64,000 nt of DNA, from assembly GCA_024138015.1 (NCBI GenBank), contig JAMXBB010000004.1, positions 110,757,443-110,821,442 of the forward strand, written 5' to 3'. Below the pieces are notes generated by a model. That model worked only from the letters and a program-made list of their open reading frames with translations, had not been told where the DNA came from and made no database searches. Made by a program: the position numbers and the translations under genes. The stretch comes from Lumnitzera littorea (Eukaryota; Streptophyta; Magnoliopsida; Myrtales; Combretaceae). Shown piece by piece: positions 59,291-64,000 of the stretch (the stretch's first letter is position 1; each line of letters starts with the position of its first letter).

Positions 59291-60100
59291 CAATTTGGTA
59301 TGCACAACCTCTTCTGCTTGAATAGATAGCCATCCTTTAGGTAATATCCTCTAACAGCAACTCCTTTGCACATCTCAAGAATAGAACCAAAGCGTGGGTC
59401 TTGAGCATATTGCTTAGTGATAAGAAGAAACCCCAACAATTTTATCTGCAAGGTGGCTAGCAGAGTCTGCCAACATGATAGGGCATCTATGACCATGTTG
59501 GCATTGCCTTTCTTCTGCTGAACTATGTAAAAAAAAAAACCTTCTACAAACTCCAACCAATTTGTTTGTCTTTTCAAAAGCTTGTTTTGACTACCAAGAT
59601 GCTTCAAGAACTCATAATCTATATAAATCACAAACTTTCAATGTAATAAATAGTATTGCCAAACAGTAAGAGCTCGAAAAAGAGAGAATAACTCTTTCTC
59701 ATACATAAAGTAATTTAGTGTGACATCATTGAGCTTCTTACTATGATAAGCAACAAATTAGTGTTCTTGCATTAGGATGGCATTGATATCAATGCCTAAC
59801 GCATCATATTCTAACTCAAACAGCTTGTTAAAGTCTGGTAGGGCTAAGACAAGGGTAGTAGTGAGCTTCTCCTTGATTTCTTTGAAGCTTTGCTTAGCTC
59901 AACTCGATCATTCTATTAGAATCCTTCGCTCTTCTTGGTGAGCTTAATTAATTGGGTAGTAACGGTATTGAAGTTCCTAATGAATCTTCTATAAAAAGAA
60001 GTAAGGCTATGAAAGCTTTAGATGTTAGTAATACTCTTTAGTGTCAACCACTCTACGACATCTCAAATTTTATCTTTATCAACTTAGATTCCATCTCCAG
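59291..60100 (-). pseudogene. Element D RNase H and linker, broken
   Basis: IYIDYEFLKHLGSQNKLLKR starts the open stretch ending at 59631, followed by the NANMVIDALS block (catalytic Asp region). Upstream, a VEYDALGI-like block near 59800 marks the first catalytic Asp. Confidence 0.78.
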
Positions 60101-60830
60101 ATATTATATACCCAAGAAAGATAACTTCACCTTACCAGAACATACACTTTTTCAAGTTCTCATACAATTTCTCAGCTCGTAGAATATAATAAACACCTCA
60201 AAGATCTTGTACATGGTTGGCACAATATACTAATATGTCATCAAAGTATATGACCACATATCGTTCGACCAAAGGGTACATAACAAGGTTCATAAGTCTC
60301 ATAAATGTGCTTAGCACATTTGTTAGTTCGAGTGGCATAATCAACTACTCATAGAGACTATGTCTCGTCTTAAATGCAGTTTTCCACTTGTCATCAGGTC
60401 TCATGCAAATCTGGTGATAGCCACTTCACAAATCAATCTTTGAGAATATCTTGGCGCCATGAAGCTTGTCCAATATGTTATTGAGTTTCGATATTAGATA
60501 TCTATACTTGATAGTAATACAGTTAATAGTTCGGCTATTAATGTACATGCGCCATGATTCATCCTTCTTTGGGATAAGTAGAATTAGTATAGCACAAGGA
60601 CTCATGCTCTCTCTCACATAACTTCGCTCTATTAGCTCATCCACTTGTCTCTTCAACTTTGCAACTTGCTTAGGATTCATTCTATAAGCAGGTCGATTTG
60701 GCAGGGCTGCTCCAAATAACTGTAAATCAATGCAATGCTCTATGCCTTTGGTTAGGGGTAATCCCTTATGCAACTCTTCTGGAAATAGGTTGGAAAATTT
60801 CTCAATCAACTTTAGAACTTCGTCAGGCAC
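60101..60830 (-). pseudogene. Element D reverse transcriptase, broken
   Basis: The open stretch 60426-60830 reads FPEELHKGLPLTKGIEH, NRPAYRMNPKQ, VRESMSPCAI, PKKDESWRMYINSRTI and AKIFSKIDL. Below it the palm continues to an intact YFDD box at 60237-60248 after a stop. Confidence 0.88.
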
Positions 60831-61560
60831 ATCTTCTTAGTCTTTTATCTCGAATAATCTCCTAATCGATAAGAACATAGGCTCATCGACATTCTTAATA
60901 GCTTGGAGCTCTCATCGACTCATTACCAAGGCGTTCTTCTTACTTGCTTAGGTGAGCTGATTATGTGTCTCATTTACCTAGCATGGTGTCATAGGTTACA
61001 ACATGATCTTTCTTCTTTCCTTGACAAAGGCATAGGTGTTCTTATATCCACTGTGAGTAATACGTTAATTAGATAACTAAGGTCTTTTAAGTAATAAATA
61101 TAAAGCTCTCATGGAGACGGCATCACATGTTACTTCATCTTTGTATACATTCCTAATGCAGAACGGTACAACTACTTTCTTTGTAACGTGTAGAGTACCC
61201 TTGTCATGTAACTAGTGTAGTTTGTAAGGTCGGGGGTGTTTAGAGGTCAATAGCCTTAACTTTTGTACAAGGGACTGGGTGACAAAATTGGTACAGCTCC
61301 CTCCATCCACTATAATCTTGCATAGTTGTCCTTTAATAGCACACTTGGTATGAAAGAAATTCTCCCTTTATTCTTTCTTGGAGCTTGGCAAGGTGCTCAG
61401 CACTAAAGTCATCACTTCACCCTAGTTAGCATAAACATAGGTCTCTTCCTCCTCATTGGCTTTAACTCCTCTAGCATTCTTTCCATCATCAAGTTCGCTC
61501 TCATTGGTGCTATTTACTACATCTCCTCAAAACACCATAGCACATCAGTTAGGACACTTA
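60831..61560 (-). pseudogene. Element D protease region, broken
   Basis: Near 61290-61330 the minus strand reads CKIIVDGGSCTNFV, an intact Asp-Gly-Gly-Ser active-site loop as used in this retrotransposon group. The rest is interrupted by stops and shifts. Confidence 0.75.
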
Positions 61561-63227
61561 ACAGCTAGCATTTGAAGCATTTCACTTCCCTCATCTTCTA
61601 TTCAAAGGTTTGTTCTTTCTCATATGTCCTCAAGGTCGACCTATCTTTAGTTTAACTCTTCTAACTTGCTTGGCTTTCATCAGGTCGATCATATTTATGC
61701 TTTTTACAAGAGGCTTTCCTTGGCTCGGAATGGGTAAGTCTGCACGAAGTCAAAGATCGAGAAAAACTTAGCTTAGGTTTACTCAAGGCATTTCTCCTCT
61801 GCTTTTCAACCCTTTACACTACCTTAATGGCCTCTTTCAATGTATAAAATCTTTGTATTCGACAATGTTGCGGATTTCATATTTGATTCCTGAAATAAAC
61901 CTTAACACTGTGTAAGCCTTGGGTTCATCCATGTCAGCTTGGACCATTAACATTTGGAATTCTTTGACATAGTCATCAACAGATCAGCTTCTTTGGCGAA
62001 GCTCTTGCAGTTTAACAAAGGTATCTTGCAAAGACATATCAGGTACGAATCTTCTCCTCAACAATCTCTTCATCTTTTCCTAAGTCCTCACACCTTGCCT
62101 TCCATTTCTTACTCTAGCAACATACAAATTCTTCCACTACATAGCAGTATATTTAAAAAATTCAAGGGTAGTAAGTTGAACCTTTACTGTATCAATATAC
62201 CCATAAGAGTCAAATACCTTCTCAACTTTTTCTTCCCACTCTAGATACTTATTCGCATCTCAACTTCTACTAAAGATCGGAATCTAAACCTTGACATTGT
62301 TAAGTCCTTCAGGAGCTTAGCACTTTCGTTCTTGTGCTTCGTAATATTCCACTTCTACTTCTTCCTTTACATTTACCTCCTCAACATCCTCTTCAATTTC
62401 TTCCAATAACCTTCATCTAGTAACTCAATCAACCACTCATGTAGCTTGATGGGGTTAAACCGGGCCATTAGCTTGGCTAACTTGGCCATATTATCTATCA
62501 TGAACATTTTCAGCTAGGCCATAGGGAAGTTTACCCTGTGATTGTTACCCATTGGTTTTCATTGCAATAATTAAACTCTTAATAAGCATAGAATCTTCTC
62601 CTCAACAATCTCTTCATCTTTTCCTAAGTCCTCATACCTTGCCTTCCATTTCTTACTCTAGCAGCATACAAATTCTTCCACCATATAGCAGTATATTTAA
62701 AAAATTCAAGGGTAGTAAGTTGAACCTTTACTGTATCAATATACCCATAATAATCAAACACCTTCTCAACTTTCTCTTCCCACTCTAGATACTCATCCGT
62801 ATCTCAACTTTTACTAAAGATCGGAATCTAAACCTTGACATTATTAAGTTTTTGAGGAGCTTAGCATCTTCGTTCTTGTGCTTCATAATATTCCACTTCT
62901 ACTTCTTCCTCTACATCTACCTCCTCAACATCCTCTTCAATTTCTTCAAGCCACTCATCTAGCTTGATGAGGTCAAACTGGGCTATTAGCTTGGCTAACT
63001 TGGCCATATTGTCTATCATGAACATTTTCAGCTAGGCCATAGGGAAGTTCATCTTGTGGTTATTACCTATTGGTTTTCATTGCAATAATTAAATTCTTAA
63101 TAAGCGTAGTGAGTCTATTAAGCCTATCATCTGTGGACCCAAGGGTATTATTATCATGTTAACCATAGTCAGCATGAGTGCTACTGTCTTGGTCACCAAT
63201 AACTCCTTGAACGCTTGAATCTGACAT
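61561..63227 (-). pseudogene. Element D gag, broken and internally duplicated
   Basis: Probable start codon at 63227 (MSDSSVQGVIGDQD). An acidic N-terminal region follows, then a gag domain around 61900-62280. A shortened zinc-knuckle (CFKC, then CPN) is readable at about 61540-61580. A ~544-bp segment is present twice (62047-62590 and 62591-63107). Confidence 0.75.
62047..63107. repeat. ~544-bp tandem duplication in element D gag
   Basis: GAATCTTCTCCTCAAC at 62047 recurs at 62591, and both copies run through to TTAATAAGCATA/TTAATAAGCGTA. The second has a ~25-bp deletion near 62948 and scattered substitutions, so the duplication is real and not recent. Confidence 0.93.
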
Positions 63228-63599
63228 GATATAACACCTTAACAATTTTAAACAACACAATACCCAACAAAAACACTTCTACTTACTACATAGAATCTCA
63301 TTAACACACTTTAATCACTCCAACGCCTAGCACAACACAATGCAATACTGAAATGAACTTACTCTGTTTTTGTAGTAAAGAATGGAGTGGAATAGAGTAA
63401 CAAGAATTACTACACTTACCTCACATAACTACTACTACTACTCATCTCACTAACTTCAAAACCCACTTCAATACGCTCAAATACAACTTTACCATACTCT
63501 ACACAAATACACCGTAATAGTTACAAAAGAACATACTAGCCACTAACAACAAATACAAATAAACTCCACTGCACTTCACATACTCTCTTTCGAAACCAT

Positions 63600-63611
63600 G
63601 CTCTGATAGTA
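63600..63611 (-). other. Element D primer-binding site
   Basis: Minus strand TACTATCAGAGC, matching the initiator-Met tRNA site TGGTATCAGAGC at 10 of 12 positions, 7 bases inside the 5' LTR. Confidence 0.72.
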
Positions 63612-63618
63612 GCGAAGT

Positions 63619-64000
63619 TAATGCGTCTCTAGGGTCGTATACACGAAGAGCTACCACAACGAGCAATAACGAGAGAAAATGAAAAGGGGGTTAGCAAATT
63701 TAGGCAACTATCAATTGGATATGACACACCAATTGATTATACTTGACTTAATCCAAACACTCGATATTATATACGAATGCCAAACTAGGGTTACTCGCTA
63801 CTATTCCTTGCTAAAGGTAATAGATAAGAGCTAATGATAAAGGAGAGAACACACAAGTTGCTTTACAAAGGAAACTTGAATTTCAATAATGAAGACTGTA
63901 CGTGTGTGTATAAAGTAGTGAGGCTTTTATACTTCTTCAACTAGGGTTACACTAATTATCGAAAAGATAAAAATGGATAATGTAAGAAAAGATTCCTAAG
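63619..64000 (-). repeat. Element D 5' LTR, truncated by window end
   Basis: Aligns from TAATGCGTC with 57198 onward and continues to the last base of the window. The first LTR dinucleotide TG is changed to TA. Confidence 0.85.

Larger units (their letters stand above)
57198..64000 (-). mobile_element. Element D: Ty3/gypsy retrotransposon, leaves the window in its 5' LTR
   Basis: Minus-strand order from right to left: 5' LTR (63619 on), PBS, gag, protease, RT, RNase H, integrase, 3' LTR (from 57198). The LTR copies share TGCGTCTxTAG, AAAATGAAAAGG, GTTAGCAAATTT and ACTAGGGTTACACTAATTAT in order. Pol resembles that of element C (VRESMSP, a VDGGSCTN-type protease loop), so it belongs to the same broad chromovirus-like group. 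Frames are interrupted throughout. Confidence 0.87.

Noticed and set aside
62047..63107. Paired similar open frames (61954-62244, 62552-62788) as a small gene family
   Set aside because: They are antisense frames of the duplicated gag segment of element D.

Overview
The window is nuclear DNA from a flowering plant, probably a dicot, and is very AT-rich. The evidence is a spliced nuclear gene for a mitochondrial iron-sulfur scaffold protein with GT-AG introns, a eukaryotic tRNA-Pro gene, and plant-type Ty3/gypsy retrotransposons, solo LTRs and MITEs, which fill most of the rest. I cannot name the species. I found no operon, CRISPR array, phage or bacterial feature.

Layout. 1-5802: 5' part of a decayed TAT-type Ty3/gypsy element on the minus strand, entering from the left edge, with PBS and 5' LTR visible. 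5803-17300: intergenic DNA with an intact tRNA-Pro(UGG) at 9084-9155, a diverged local duplication (9.1-14.3 kb against 15.3-16.8 kb), degraded repeat DNA and a kilobase of AT/ATAC-rich low-complexity sequence. 17375-21760: the only convincing host protein gene, ISU1-like, minus strand, three exons (17708..17864, 18428..18482, 21231..21537; 172 aa). Its introns hold a 74-bp hairpin-bearing minisatellite and a degenerate 190-bp tandem duplication.

22255-48325 is a Russian-doll nest. A Del/Tekay-like element (B, minus strand) has its 5' LTR split by a second element (C, plus strand, 34187-46817, 5-bp target duplication GTACA/GTACG). C itself carries two copies of a third ~3.1-kb LTR-like sequence (family E), one in gag and one in integrase. 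B's 3' LTR carries an ~825-bp solo LTR. It also contains a 2,915-bp apparently perfect tandem duplication whose junction is the only ambiguous base (N at 25319), so it is probably an assembly artefact.

48326-57197: intergenic DNA with a hAT-type MITE (8-bp target duplication, 7 of 8 matching), a 2.6-kb solo LTR of the TGTAGACACC type, a Mutator-type MITE with a perfect 9-bp target duplication, and a third, truncated family-E LTR. 57198-64000: a further Ty3/gypsy element (D, minus strand), running off the right edge inside its 5' LTR, with a ~544-bp tandem duplication in gag.

Every retroelement reading frame is broken, mostly by stops at Gln (CAA/CAG) or Trp (TGG) positions, as expected of heavily methylated, silenced copies. 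Only ISU1 and the tRNA look functional. I found no previously undescribed biological system. The most useful observations are the nesting order, the N-marked duplication, the ISU1 intron minisatellite and the two MITEs with clean target duplications.
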